This document shows positions 11,191 to 25,200 of a DNA stretch of 64,000 nt, one piece after another (positions within the stretch are counted from its first letter, which is position 1; each line of letters begins with the position of its first letter). The position numbers and the translations under genes were made by a program. Origin of the DNA: Volvox africanus (lineage: Eukaryota; Chlorophyta; Chlorophyceae; Chlamydomonadales; Volvocaceae); NCBI GenBank assembly GCA_030268105.1, contig BSDZ01000088.1:56251-120250 (forward strand), given 5' to 3'. The notes under the pieces were generated by a model. It made no database searches. It saw only the letters and a program-made list of their open reading frames with translations, and was not told where the DNA came from.

Positions 11191-14069
11191 TTAATCCGTA
11201 TTCGACCCTGCGGCTGAAGTCGCCACCAAAGTGACGGCCTCAGTAATTTCATCCGTACCACCGTCTTTTGCCACCGATACCTCCGCCGGCGTCACTGATG
11301 CGTCCTCAACTGTGCCCGTCCTCAGGTCCGATCTTAACGCCTCCGCAATCACCGGCAGCGGGGTCGCCGCCTTCGTTGTGGCCGTGCCCGACTCCCCACC
11401 ATCTTCCAGTTGTTTTGCGGCCTGTACCTCTGCATTGTCTCCTTTAGCGCACTCGTCCTCTTCGTCTTCACCATCCGATGGGTTAAATGCGAAGCTATTG
11501 ACTGCTCCGTTGGCATGCGCCACCTCCGATACGGGTCCGCACAGCTCCCGCAGTATAGCTTCAGTGGTACGGCCAGCCGCGTGCCCGACAAGGACCTAAT
11601 CATGGCGGACAGTGTAGGCAGCTGTAAGCAGGGTGAGGTACACCAGGATGTGCCGTGCAGCGGCAACGGAAGCACGCACAAGGTGCGCAAAAGCTAGGGC
11701 TCGCCTGAACGGCGGCTTAATCTTGCAGCTCTCACAGGCAGGCTTTTTATGTGTTACTCAATGAAGCCGAGTCAAAACTTGAAGGGGGAAGAAACTTCCC
11801 GGGTAAGGGCATTCCATGTGCGGAGCGACATATCTGTGGTACGTTTCTTTCATCTCTCCCGTCCACTGAGCTGCAGGAGGCATTTATGATTGTCCGTAAC
11901 GCGTCAAGGTGAACACAATTGGCCCCGTATCGCGAGATGCTGATTCATGGCTACTTAAGGGAATTCATGTTCTTACTACCGACTATCCCGAGTTCGTTGC
12001 CTAAAGACAATCAAGTCCCAGATGAAAACGAACTTGCCTTCTCAATTGCCACGTTGAAGTCCTCCATGATGCGGGTCACACTTCGCACGCTGATCCCTCG
12101 AAGAGCCGCCCCGAGCAGGGGCAGCCGGTACATGAAGGACGGAATGCCTATAGCAATCAGCGAGAAGAAAGCAAGGGACCCCTTGGGAGGTGCCGAATTC
12201 CGTTTGCCGGGAGGTGCAGGTGAAGTCACCAAGGGTCTATGGGCTCATATGGAGGGCCCCAACAATCACATCAACTGTTCATCACCGGATGACGCCTTAC
12301 GGGCAGGAGTGCTAGTTAGTGCTGGTCCATCCCTCGCCGACTGGCCATCGATATCCCTGCTCAATGCCACGCACGAGTGAGGAACCGCAGCACTCAAGCC
12401 GGAGCACGATTATGCCCTCCAGTAATGTCCCCTTTTCAACCCTAAAAGGGAACCGCCTGATGGCCCCGTCCAGGCTTGCTTCGCGGCAAACGTACCCTTG
12501 GGTAGCACGTCTTGGTTGAGCTCCCCACGGCAGCCCACCACCTGTCCAGTGGCGGGATCGCGAATTGGCCGCAGATCCCAACGGCCATTGAACTTGCTGA
12601 GGACGTCCTACAGTCATAGCGAAAAGTGGATAAACACAAGAAGCTGAGCGGCCTGTTCAATCATGCTTGCCCTTTGTGTCCGAGAGCTTAGCTCGCCGAT
12701 AAGAATGCCGTGGCTGAGTGCACACTGCAACATATCTGAGGTACCTTCAGCTCTACCGCAGGTATGTGGATTGCTACATTCCCCAAATACCACCAAACCA
12801 AAACACAACCGACGGTGCGTTGTGCGAGGTCTAACCTGTTGTCGATCTAAGCTAAACCAGAGCTGCACCCATACCTCCGACATCAATCTTGATCAAGTCC
12901 CTGGCCCTAAGCAAAGCTTGGAAAACGTGGAAAAGTATCCCTCCTTGAAACTCCCTCATCAAGGTCCAAGCAAAACTTACGCTCTTATTTAGGTCGAATG
13001 TGATACGCAGGTGCTCGGGATCTCGCGCGTCCTCAGTGACGTGGAGCCAGGTGCTGTAGGTACGGTGAATCCAGAGTACCTTCATGTCGCCCAGCTGCTC
13101 AACCTACGATCCGTTGTTGAATACAACTCATTATTATTGTCGGCGATCCATCTCATATCGGTATTTAAACCTCAACACTATGCAGGCAGAGAGACTAGGT
13201 GTCCCGGTCAAAAGGTTATATGTACATATATAACAGGTACGTAGCCCACTGCTCCACCCTCCGCAACAATAATACACGCACCAAGGCGACGATGATGGCT
13301 GTCAGGAAAGGTCGCGCGTGAAAATTATGGATTTACAAAAAAGGAAAAACATCAATATCGACACACGGTCGCCTCCATACTCATGTGTCCCACCACCCGC
13401 AAATCCTGCGTACAACACACTAAGATGTCCTCGCACCTGCACCTCCTTATACTGAGGCTCGGTTCTGAGTACGTGACGAGCCCCTACTCGTTTAATATCG
13501 CGGAAGAGTGCCGAGTTGTCTGTAGTGCAGGACAGTTAATTTCAATCAAATTGGTGCGAAAATGTTGCAACTAATCTGTAGATATGTACTCTGCAAAAAA
13601 CAGGCGAGACAGTATCGGATGCTGCTAAAATTGGATGTCCCAGCTACGTAAGGCCACGCAGTATCGGGTGGCAAAGGGGCACGAAGCACGCACTACCCCT
13701 TCAGCTCAATATACCATGTCTTACGGATCAGCACGTACCTGGATGGGTAAAGATAGCAAACGCAACTTCGGGCGCAACTGGCCAATTGCCGTCGATATAC
13801 ACATGACAGAGATACCCAGCCTTGTTACTAACAGTGACATTGAAGTTCTTTCCGGATGCGCTACTGCTACCAGCAAGGTTAGCTGGATACGGTGGCAGAG
13901 GTTGAATCGCCTCGGAATCAATCGCTTTCGTATCCGCATCAACGTTCGCCAAAGCCGCTATTTCCATATTCGACAATGAACCGATAACAGTCTCTTTCTT
14001 CTCCATTAGAGATTCAGGGCTTTCCGTTACGCCTGCAGGCCCGTGCTTAAGCAGGGCTGTGGTAGCCAT
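11191..14069 (-). CDS. DUF220-like SRPBCC/START-fold protein
   Basis: Six exons join in phase on the minus strand: 14069-13739, 13519-13437, 13103-12981, 12607-12496, 12147-12038 and 11595-11191, giving 387 residues. The core runs FNVTVSNKAG, YIDGNWPVAPEVAFAIFTHP, then NSALFRDIKRVGARHVL, VEQLGDMKVLWI, STWLHVTEDARDPEHL, KFNGRWDLRPIRDPATG, LNQDVLPKGIPSFM and a C-terminal VTRIMEDFNVAIEK helix. The order and spacing resemble plant DUF220 proteins, which belong to the SRPBCC superfamily of hydrophobic-ligand-binding folds; substrate and location are unknown. The N-terminal 70 residues are low complexity. The last exon encodes an acidic, Ala/Thr-rich tail (EDEEDE) and is reached through a GC donor at 12037-12036 (AAG then GCAAGT); reading through instead ends after eight residues at 12011. 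The chosen ATG is the first in frame but an upstream exon is possible. Confidence 0.8.
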
Positions 14070-14135
14070 GTCGCTGTCGGTGGTCACTACGCCTACCAGG
14101 TGAGGAAGGTGGTTTCCCTTAGACGTAATGAACAA

Positions 14136-16050
14136 TTTTTATGCCTCCGGAAGCCTACCGGACCTTCGTTCGACGCCGTGCCCTTATAAGGAACGTGCTG
14201 CGTTATCAAGAACTTTTTTATTTCATCTCTAGAATCAGGCATCCTGATGTTAAGTTAACCTTCCATTTCATCCTTCTTCGCTCCATAACCCTTCCCGCTC
14301 TTTTCGTACATCTGTATCGCATTATAGATTAGGCTCCCTCTCCGATAAGTGCATTTTTGTCTGCTCCATACGAGTCCTCTTATATTGACTGACTGGTTTT
14401 ATTTGTGGCGGAACAGTGTACCTGGGCAGGTGGAAAAAGCAGTACTTGACAACAGCTGCGTGAGCAGGTCATATATTCGTGCTAAATGCTCATGATGCCG
14501 GTTAAGCACACGCTCCGGAATAAACCCTACATGAGCTCTGTGAATCGCCCCAGCATCTTCCCCTTGTCCATCCGTGTCGTGCATGAAACGCAAGTTATGA
14601 CAAGTCCGGACACAGTACGCAGACTTGATTGTGCTCCAGCCAAATTTTTGCCCTTTACAAGAGCTCTGGGCCACGAAATCGACCGTCTTCACTATTAGTG
14701 CACGTCCCTTGCCTACTGGCCTATCCAGAATAGAATCGCCAGCCGAAGCGTCAGCGCCCAAATCAAGGGCGCAATTATGTGCAGACTGCATCGGCCGCAG
14801 CACTGGCGCCGGGGCAATGTACCAGATCCGCCAGTCACAATCTACCTAGCAGAGCAAGTACAATTGTGGAATGCAGCGGAGGATCGAAAGGTCTCCCACA
14901 CACGGGAAGTATACTGCCTGAGAAAAACCATAAAATCGCGGCCACCAGTACGCCGCCACGCATGCACCTAATGCGGACAAGCCAACGCTTAAAATGTGAA
15001 TGACACCCTCGATGTGATTGGAGCCCTACCATTTATGCCGATGTTATTTAATGGTATCCTGCACACCTTTGCATCCTCTTACTCACTGGGCTCCAAAACA
15101 TGCCACATGCAAAACATCTGGCGTCTTGCGGTCCGATACAGCAAAACATGCCCCAGGGCCTTTCCTTGGTTTGGCCGTATCGCCAAGCCGTCCTCTTACC
15201 ATCACGACCATATGCCATAGGACGCCCATGTCTTCCTCTTACCGCTTGACCACCACTGTTTATTGACATACAATAATGCTCTCCTTGCAATTACCATGCT
15301 TTGTCCCTCCAGATCAGGCCTGCGCACGACTGCTGCCAGCGAACCCGCACGCCAAAGTCATCACACTCATTTTCTTGAGGGGAGAAGGAGGAGGAGCAAG
15401 GACAGCGTATAACACTTTGCACATGTTTTTGTTTATTGTCGATCTCACGGCCATGCTTGGAGTCCATAATCATCACTTTGCGAGTACCACTTGAAAAAGG
15501 GAGGGCCCGCTGGAACCAGCAGAATCACGTCCACCTACTACAGCTCTTAAATGCAATCTTGCGCAGCTCGGCGCCGGGCACTGACAATGCATTATGTCAG
15601 GCAGGGACTGAAGGTACAAAGGGAAGAACAACAACTGTTCAGATGCGTGCGCAGCTAACGTAACCCTCCGCAAACACAGGCCACTTTTCATACCCAACAA
15701 CAACAGTCATATCTAAACCAACCATGTCTTTGGCACGCTCGCCACAACAGATAAACTGCTTAAGAGGGGATTCCGGACCCATGCTTAGGATTCCCCTCGG
15801 ACATCAGCCCCCGCATCTCCAATCTCTTAACCGCTGGCCAAGACTATTCTTTGATCCTGATAGGCGCTACGGTCTGGATGGTTCCATCGCGAAACGACCG
15901 GATTACGTGAGGCCCTCCGCAGAGTAATGTCCCCCTCACAAGGACACAAGCAACCGTAAGTAACGAGCGCGATCCAGACGACTTCTATTCACTTGCAGCT
16001 TGACCACCCAGCCAACTGGGCCCCTGCGTAAACCACATCGTCGCAATAAG
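14136..16050. other. Region between two minus-strand genes, no confident gene
   Basis: The longest minus-strand frame is 14399-14803 (134 codons). It contains no motif I recognise, though its composition is not obviously random. A short frame at 14835-15032 has a hydrophobic stretch resembling a signal anchor. Either may belong to unplaced 5' exons of the DUF220 gene. I see no repeats or RNA genes here. Confidence 0.4.
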
Positions 16051-18319
16051 CTACTTGTGAATCGGCAGGCCTCTTTCCATATAGTACCTTGTCGTCAGGA
16101 AAATCAGTGCCTCATGCAACGCCTCACGACCCGCGGGTCCGGGTGAGGGGTTGGGAGACCGTGGCAATAACGTGGCGATCAGCAGACGCGCCAGTTCCAC
16201 ATCACTTGCAGGATCCACATCACTCCCCGACGCGCTCGCTTCCTCGCATGTGTCCCCTGCTGTAGCTGGACAGGCGGGGGGAACTGCTGCTGCTACGTCA
16301 GTGGCCGCGGAGCGGTCACCAGCAGATGCCCTGTCGTCCTGCAACTTTGGAACAATCGCAGCAGCTCGACACTCTTGCAGGGCTTCAACCGACGGCTCTT
16401 GGCGTCCCGTCCAGTCTTTCCGCAGCAGCATCCCACGTCCTTGATTCTGATCCATAACAAACCGCTCTTGCTCCAGCTGTTTCTCCTGATCCTCCTGTTC
16501 ATACTGAGGCGCTGGCTGTCGCGTTCTAGTTTGCCTGTCTGTTTCGCCGACTTCCCCACGCCGCCACCTGTGGCTGGAATCCTGTGCACGGCGTAAGCAG
16601 GGCAGCCTGTTCTCATGTTCGCGGCCCAGGTCCAGGTCCCCTCCAGCGTGTTGCTCCGGCTGTCGTTGTTCGGCATCTGGGGCTTGGACTCGAAGACCAT
16701 TGGAAGCCACGAGGCGTTCTGCCAGCAGCTGATGATCAGGGCGGGATGAGAGGAAGATCGTTCACAGTTGTTCCATCACGACAACGCCCAAGTCAACCGC
16801 AGCGGAGGGTACGTCCACAACACAGCACGAAGAATTGCATCGCCACTTATTGGCAGTTTCCGTACGAGATCTGTACGGTATGATCCGACTGCGGGGTAAC
16901 AGATGTCGTATGCACCGCACAGCAATCAAGGCCTCCTCAGGTGAATCATAACTTTTTGAGGTCGGTACGCCCCGCTCCAGCATCAAGACCGATCACAGCC
17001 CTGACGCAGCAGGAACATACCTTAATCCTCCTAACCGTGTCTCTAGCTCGACAATCCACTTGCTAGCGGCTCAGCGTTACACCGCACAGATATTTACACG
17101 CGGCTAGCTGCAAAAAGCCGCACTACAGACCCCACATGAAAACCCTCCTGCTTACCGTCGGTTGGCCTAGCTGTGCTCCTAATGGTTGCGCGCCCAGCAG
17201 CTCCAGGGATGTTGCGAGAACCGGATGGCCTGCAGCTGCTAGGGCCTCGATACGAGACGAGTCTGCCGCCTCCCACGATGCAATTCCACTGATGCACTGC
17301 TGCAAGTGGTCGCCTGCTTCTGGTATTGGCGGCTGCGCTATGCGGTGCAGCCGTCGCTGCTGCTCCACCGCTGTGGCGTCACACTTGCTGTCAAGTGCGG
17401 ACGCAGGCTGCCTCGGTCGCTTGCGGCCCTGATCCAAGGCGTGTCGTTCACCACTATTCCCGCCGTGCCCCGTAATGCAGTCCTCAGCCGCTGCTGAAGT
17501 GAGATTCTTGATAGACGAGGTGCGAAAACGAGCTGATGACAGCAGGTGTCCAGGCGCTGGTGACGAATTGTGGGCATGAGCATTGACTGGCCCTTGGTCA
17601 ATGTCATATAATTTGAACTCCCCCGGCGCATCATCATCTGTCGAGTGCCCAGGATGTTTTACCGCACCAGGTTGACAAGAAACAGTACAGGGCTGGAAGG
17701 GGCTCAATCCTGCCAGGTGCCTGTGCTGTTTCCGACATTTGAGAGTCACGGCTGCGTCAGTCTGAGCCTTTGCAGGGAATCCGCAAATCAGCGGGTACCT
17801 GCTGGTCGCCACGGTTGACCCCGTGCCCGGGATCAGATGCCCGTGTGCCCCAACAACGATATGTAGAGTATCTTCTTGAAGGTTTGCTTGCTCTTTGCTG
17901 CTGTTGCAGCGGCTGCCTCTGTCGATCCGTGCTTCGGTCTCGCTGTGTCGGGTGACCGTACTCCGGACAGTATTCCGGACGACAAAATCAAGGGCCGATG
18001 TACGCAGTACCAAGTTCGAAGGTAGGGAACTGTTTCCGCATGCTCTTGCGGGGTCTGCGGCTGTGGTTGCGCCCGTAATTGCACAATCCAGCTCGGATAC
18101 TGTGGGAGAAGTTGGTTGGTTGGTTGTGGACGCTCGGGGCCAACCCAAACTGCTGCTAACTTCAGGGCGCATGGGCTCAGATAATTCTTGTTGATGCGAA
18201 CTGTGGCCACAAGAGGAAGTGGTTGCCGCGGCTGCGTCAAAAACGGGCTTTCCAGGAGCACTAGGAACGACTGCCGTAAGACTGCGCTCATTGCAAGTTT
18301 GTTGCTTGGACAATTCCAT
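16051..18319 (-). CDS. Unrecognised Ser/Ala/Gln-rich protein, possibly with an AP2-like segment
   Basis: I do not recognise this gene. A first exon (18319-17156, 388 codons from ATG MELSKQQ) ends at a strong GTAAGC donor. A short exon encoding SKWIVELETRLGGLR ends at a GTATGT donor. A further segment encodes SYDSPEEALIAVRCIRHLL. The last exon starts near 16710 and runs ASNGLRVQAPDAEQ to a stop at 16051, ending in a basic LTTRYYMERGLPIHK tail. Most of the protein is low-complexity, rich in Ser, Ala, Gln and Arg. The W-x-V-x-L block followed by YDSPEEA weakly recalls an AP2 DNA-binding domain, but joining the two segments would need a single-base change in an A5 run, so this remains a guess. 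Confidence 0.5.
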
Positions 18320-20990
18320 GGTTAGCGTGTCAAGGAGCCTGGCTGTGAGGAAGCTCGCTGCTTAATCGTGAATCCTACTGTCCCACAGACTCTCGTGCAA
18401 GTTCTACGCCACATTCAATTTATAGAAAACATGTGCTGAGGTGTTAGCAAATCGTCTCTCACGCTGTACTATTACAGATGCAAGTCTGGGCGTGGGAAGG
18501 CTTTCGAGCAGTCCGCAGTACAATATGTGTTTCAATGAACACTAAAAAACTACGTATCATTACACCAAGAAATATATAAGAGCTCGCGCCATCCTTACGG
18601 CAATGGAGAACTGCATTGGGAGTTTCATCACAAGGGCTAGGCCACGTACGATAGGTTTTGAAGGGATGCAACAGTAGGCTAACATTTAAGCTGTATTGGT
18701 TTTGTTATATTGCTTGAGCTTGATTTGTTTTAATTCATTGTGGTCAATCCACCAGATAAGTGCAGGTTGCCTGTACTGAATCATTATTCTTATCGTTGTC
18801 CTTATGACAAGCATCTTCTTATACAAGGACAACACAGTTTGTCGTGTCACGAGTGTAATATTTTTCATATAATGTAGTCGTATCGATGGACTCCAAACGT
18901 ATGCAAACAAGCTCGAGCATACGATTTTTTGTCGCAATGATACAGGTGCCTTACATATAAAGTTACTCATCTGTCAAAGTTGGGATATTTCATTGTAGTT
19001 GCAAACTCTCATTTGCACGGTCATTCGTCAAAACCTCGCTGACGAAACACCCTTTTCAGTATGTGCCTTACAAAATTTAGTGTGGATAATCGAGAGTGCA
19101 CTTCAAACGAAACATTTTAATTGAGCCAAGTTCCTGCCTTACAATTTAGTCAGAGCTAGGTCCGTCGGTCTACATCCAGTTAGGCCGTATCGTAGAGAAC
19201 CGCGGGGACGTGGAGCAGCATCTAATGATTGAACGCTACACCTTCTTGCCTAGAGAAATAGTAGACCTCCTCGCGGCACTTTAGATGTCAAAGGGGCTCA
19301 TCCATGCCGTTTGTACGTCGCTACGTCGCCCACACGCGCCTAGAGCGCGCCCAGTGGCACTAGCCTTCCCAAGACCAGGCACAGTCTCAAGCACGATTCG
19401 ATGCGATGGGATGCCATCTCGTGTTTGAATGCCTTCTTATGTCTAATCACTCATCACTTAAGAAGCAATATGCGCGATTTGACTCGTCCAGACTCGATCT
19501 GATGAATCGCGAACGGCTCCTACCTAACATTGTTTCATTCGTCGATTGCGGATATCAGAATCACACCGTCGTCCCTAATGTTCTGCTTCAGCAAGCAACA
19601 CGTCGACGTGCACACTCGTCAAAGAAAGGGCATATCTGCTAGCAAGGGAGGGTCGCATGCGGCAATCATTATTTTGGTAAAGTGCACAGTTCGCCTACAG
19701 CACTCCAAAGCTACCGTGCCAGCGTAATTTCACTGATGCCTCAAATTCACTCTTTTGGGTCCTGTCTGGATCCGTCAGGACCGAAACCGGGTACCTCAAG
19801 AAAGGGCCTTCGATAGTCCCGCAGTTTGGAAGTTAGGGGCGTGATGCCATGTAAATGTCGTTCACAGCGTTTCCCAGTATACGGTGCGCCCCCTAAGGGC
19901 GCTTTATGACGGCATCATGCGGCAAGTACATGCGCCTGCGGCTGTGCCCACTTTATTCACATCCAGTTTCGCTCATATCGCTCGACGCCACAATGCCGGC
20001 AACCCAACCTAACCCTTACATTACACGCAGTATCCTGCGGTAGATTGTATGTATCCCTCATTCTTAGACTGAATGGATCTTCCCTGGCTAGTTTTTCGTT
20101 TCTTCATATGAACTAGATGGAATGAATACATGGTAAAACCATACCACCAGTTGTACGCTTCTGGAAAGAGCATTGTTGAGGAGCAAGTCTTAACGAGTGA
20201 AAGCTTCTATCCCCGAGACCCTCCGATACTCCAGCATATTGCTTCCGTAAAAGCAAGATATCGCACCCTCACTTGATCCCCCATAAAGTTAGGCTACCAC
20301 AGATGGACAAGCCAGAACAATCACGTTAAACCCGACCGAAGCTATGCCTGCACCTGAACTCCAAGGCGCAAGTATGGAAATACGTCTCAGTGTATTACTA
20401 AACCATCATGCCCGGAGAACACGCACGGAGATATTATCGCGACCCTCGTGACCTTATCGTGGCCGAGCTGGAGCGTTTCTAGCGCCATTCTACGCAAAAG
20501 CTATGCCTGAACTATCCACCAAAGCATCCGAAGCAGATTTTCTATCAGTAACTTTGAGACCATCAATTGACGAGTTGCTAATGTAGGAAGCTTAAACGGA
20601 ATGAACGTCTCAATTCACGACCCGTCCGGGATTAGATTGGTGTACTTTATTTCGTACAACAAGGCGTCAACGCAGTAGCAGCTTTCGTACTTGCACTGGA
20701 AAGAAAGCCATGGTTAAAATCTATCTGCCCGGCGGAGAGGACTCAAGACCTAGGGATGAGAACGCAAGATCACGCACCGGCCATATATCACCTGGCAGCA
20801 CCTGCCGTTGTCCAATCCATACACCTGATTTACCAACTCCTAAACATCACCCCGCCAAAACCCTCCGGGTATCCCAACCTCCAATTGACAGCAAGGTTTC
20901 CAGCTAGGAGCTTGGGTGCGTAACTGCGTGTGGTTAGCCTGCAGCACGAGCTACACCACGGTAAATGCAATCCATGCTTCTTCTTCGCAG
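18320..20990. other. Gene-poor, relatively AT-rich stretch
   Basis: No frame here shows family motifs or plausible exon structure. The part from about 18.5 to 19.2 kb is visibly richer in A and T than the flanking coding regions and should include the promoter of the minus-strand gene at 18319. No terminal repeats or target duplications were found by eye. Confidence 0.5.
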
Positions 20991-21190
20991 CTACAGCCGT
21001 TTACTGCTCCCGATCAGGTGGCCCTCTTCCTGGATGAGCCCGCACTAGTGCGGTTCAAGCTTGCAGCCATTGTGCTGCCGTTGGTCGGTTACAACATGCT
21101 GGCGGAGTCGTGGGTGGTGTTACTGGTTGACAAACGATGGTTGACGGCAGATTTCGTTAGACTATATATTGCTGCTGGCGAAGGACTGAG
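20991..21190 (+). CDS. Candidate exon of an unrecognised gene
   Basis: After an acceptor-like CTTCTTCGCAG, a frame reads LQPFTAPDQVALFLDEPALV, then FKLAAIVLPLVGYNMLAESW and VVLLVDKRWLTADFVRLYIA. This balanced, partly hydrophobic sequence looks more protein-like than its surroundings and could include a membrane helix. I cannot name a family or connect it to other exons, and no donor was identified with confidence. Confidence 0.3.
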
Positions 21191-22293
21191 GCCCGGAGCA
21201 GCCACGAAACATATTCACACTTCCTTGTGTGCCAAAACGGCGTTCTTGAGTTGTCTTCCCTGAGACGCCCAAATCTGCCGTGTTCGGTTGTCACGACATG
21301 AGTGCAAATTGTACATAATAGGTGCCGTACTGTCACTGACACGATCTTGAGGAGGCAGGTGGCTGTGACGCCGTACCAAAATTTTATCTACTGCTCCTTC
21401 AAAGCGCAAGGATGAGGGCTTATTCATACCAGAAAGAACACAACACCGGCATAGCCTGCCTGCCCTTTAAAGCCCAGGAAATCGTTGGCCTATTACCTCC
21501 TTTGTTGGCTGGCGCATAAATAAGTACATACCGTAAGCATTACTCAAGGTAATTGCATGTCCTGTTGGGGCCTTTCCATCGGAATTAGAAGTCCATGCCT
21601 CTACAGAGGTCTTCGCAAGACTATTAATAACGTTTTACGTAGTTGTTCATACAGTACCCCTTGCATTACCTTAGCAGCCAAAGGAAAGGGCCCCCTGCAA
21701 TCCCGTCTTCTGCAGGGCTCGAGCCATTTGCAGCCTTTACACGACATGCATAGCCCGGATAGCAAGCAGGACGAAGACGACCTGGTGCTTAGCTTAACTC
21801 ACCCTGGCAGACACCTCCCTTTTTCAGCTCCTACACTCCGTCCTGCACATGGCAGCCTTCATTTCGACTGTTCCTACACAGAGCCCAGCTTGAGGCTGGG
21901 TTGGACACTGAGCGTCTGTCCACATAACGGTACGACTGACTGACCTAACGTTCCACTTCGCTCCGGTTTAAGAAAATGGACGGCCCAGGGACGGCTATGG
22001 ACGGTATCAACTACTCCGGACGAGTTCGGAGAAGGTGCGCACTTTCTCTCCTCATGGGAGGACCGTCATCCGCAAGCGGCTGAGAAGCTTGCTGACCTTT
22101 AGCCCAGCTCACCACTGCAAGGCCCAGAGCCACGAGACGCAATCGGTACGTGCACCTCACTCCGTATCGCTCGCTCCCGCAAATAATCGGCCTTTCCTCT
22201 CCTCCCCCTGGCCCCACTCCGGCCTGCCGCATAATTCTCTTTACACATAATACTCGGTGCTGCAGCTGCGTCCCCCCTGCTTGCCGTGAACAC

Positions 22294-25200
22294 TCAGCAA
22301 TCCGGAGCGTTGAAGCAGCTGCCCACAGGGTACTTGTCAAGCGCCGTCCTATCCCCCTCCACATACCTGCGATGAACCGGCGCCATATATTCGGCAAGGG
22401 ACGTCCATAGCGGGCAAAAATCAGTAAACCCCAATAATGACACACATAATGAAACGCACCGGTCAGGGCCAGCACAGGGGTCACTTACCGAGCCCAAACG
22501 GATTGCATACGCTGAAACTTGTCCGGGTGGTAGTTTACGTGAACCATCACGGGCATGTGTTCACTGTACTGTGCATCGTACCTGCAGCAGAAACATGGAT
22601 GATTTCGTAGGTCCCAAAACGTGATAACAGACAGCAGTATCCGATAACAATCCAGGGTCGTGAACGCAACCATGAGACGGACCAGTCTGCCTGGCAGTGC
22701 CTGCACAAGCAAGTCTATCGCTCCGTCCTTGTTCGTTAAGAAGACCAGTAGGATTTAAGCTGCGGGGGGCCATCCTTGCTTCGTGATATATAACGGCAGC
22801 AAGTTCTTGTGTGTGTGTGTGTGAAGGGGGGGGGCGGATCAGCATCACGAAGCCGTGTATGTGCTGGTAGAAGGACAGAGACGCAAAATCGGATTTCATG
22901 TCTGTCGAGGTTAGCGAAAGAAGACGTCAAACGTAGCAGGCGCCGAGGATGCCACTCTTTTACGTGTAGAAGGAGGATACCTTCCGCCACCGTACCGGAT
23001 CGTTTTGAACAGGCGCTTAGAGTTCATGAACTTGTCGATGTTCATGATGCGCACGGTGATGCGGGAGGACTTGTAGTCATCGTGGCTTGGGAACCAGATC
23101 TCCATGTTAAAAACCGCCTGAAAGGAGGGAGAAGAAGCGAAGAGGGGAGCGGTGAGCAGGAAAACGACGAGGCGCCAGTACATTTCGTCCAATGCTTCCA
23201 AGGCCATAGATGGGAAAGGGTAAATGACGCTTAAATGCAAATGTAAGCGCCGGGTAAGGCGCAAGAAAGCTTAAAGGTAGAATTCGAATTATGAAGCACA
23301 GGAAAGGGTAACAGGATCGGCTTGCATCAAATTACCGTCCAACCGACTGACCGACAGATCTTGAACCCAACGGCTTCGTGTGCTGCCTTGCGCTGTGAGT
23401 TCCCGAATGTATCACTCGAATGCAGTGGGGAGTGCAAGGAGGAAACTCGCAAGAGATCAAGATGTGCGTGAGACGAACCCAACATAAGATGATAATAGGG
23501 ATGGGAAACTGCCTGCGGAGCCATATCACCCAACAGGCTACTGCACGGCCTCCTGCAGATCTTCCGGCAGGCTAAATACATATACGCAGTGCTTGGATTT
23601 CCATCATTCTTAGCGAACGTTCTATTCATCACCCCAATTTGGGCTTCTGTAAACCCAGCAGCTGAGAGGGAGCGGCCGGTAGGAATTTGGCACACATGGA
23701 AAGGTATAATAAATTCAGAATCGAGCTCGGAAATGCACATGCAACGCAACGCAACGTTTCTAGAGAGAACTGCCGACCCGTACCTGGTCCCACTCCTTGC
23801 GCTTGTTCAAGCGGTCTGTAATGCGATCCATGAGCGCGATTGTCCGATCGTTCGGACGGATGTAGAATAAGCCGGAGTTGAGCGTGAAGACGCGGATGGT
23901 GTGAGCCCAGCGCGACCAGCCCATCTTGGGGTCGTCATACACGTCATCCCAGCCTGCAGATATAGACGCGCACGGGGATAAAAGCCGGCAGCGGGTTGCA
24001 CACTCGCACGTGAACACAAATTGAATCACCCATGAACACGTCTTGCGGGTCAAATGAGGACCTACATTATTGGGCTACAGGCATGCGCCAAAGGCAAACG
24101 AGCGCTGTGGATGTGAACCAATAAGTAGGGTAGGTTGGGGTTGGGGATGGGGACAGCAGCAGCTCTCACATATGGCATCCGCGCGCTGGAGAGGGGAGCA
24201 CCCGCGGGTAATGTGAGCGCGCGCCCCACTAGCAAGCTCCATGGCCCCAAGGATTCAGCATCTCAATTGCCTATAGCTGCCCCGGTCCCATTAAATATTC
24301 TTCCCATATCCAGTCAGTGCAACCCTACCCACCATACGCTGTCGGTTCGTCATAGCCGTCGCTGAGCGATTCCACGTCCTCGTCCCTATAAATCAACCGC
24401 ATACCCGGATAAGTGACGAACATATGCCGAGAAATCGGTTTAAGGAAAGCAGAAAAGCAAATAATAATAATAATCACACAATAATTGTAAGAACATTTAC
24501 TACGTGAGACAGCGAGGCCAGGTTGAAACCAGGTTAGCAGGGAGAGATGAAGCCTCGGATGCGCCAGCAAGCAACGACTCTCCCTTTCCTGTTCGAGAAA
24601 TCACCTGTAGAGGTGGTCGAAGGGGTTTTGTAGCGTCACAATGTCCACCTGGATGCAACGAAAAGGCAGTAAGGATTAAAAAGCAGCATCGGTAGCATAG
24701 TATATACACATCGAATGGTACCCTAAGCTCACTGCAGAGCTCACTGCAGAAATCCCAGAGGATGTTCACTGCCAACCGAGCGCTGTGCACCCCAAAAGGC
24801 ATGGTAATGACGTGGGCTACGAGTACATTCGCGCATCCGTCTTCGGTCCGGGCTTGCCTGCTTGCTTGTCTCCCTTTGCCCCGGTCCCGCTATCACGGCA
24901 CCGGCGGTTCGGACCACACCTCCCTAGGAACGACACCCGTGTGGGAGATGACTCTGTGAACTTACGTCTGACAATAGGACCGAGTACCCATGCGTCAGGA
25001 ATTCCTGTGCGGCGGGAAGAAGCGGCGTAGGCAGGCAGGTGGCAAAGGTCTCATTGGATGGACCGTCTGCATGGTAACGGATCAATCAGCATCCCGCCGC
25101 CGGCAGTCCATAAGTTGTGAAGGCGCTCGGAGCAGCGGAGCCCTCCTGTGGGATTCTATCCACTAAGCTGAAAACCATCAGCCCCACCATCACCAGACCC

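Noticed and set aside
12614..12886. Minus-strand frame between DUF220 exons
   Set aside because: It lies in the intron 12980-12608; splicing across it joins DLNKS to DVLSKFNGRW in phase and matches the family.
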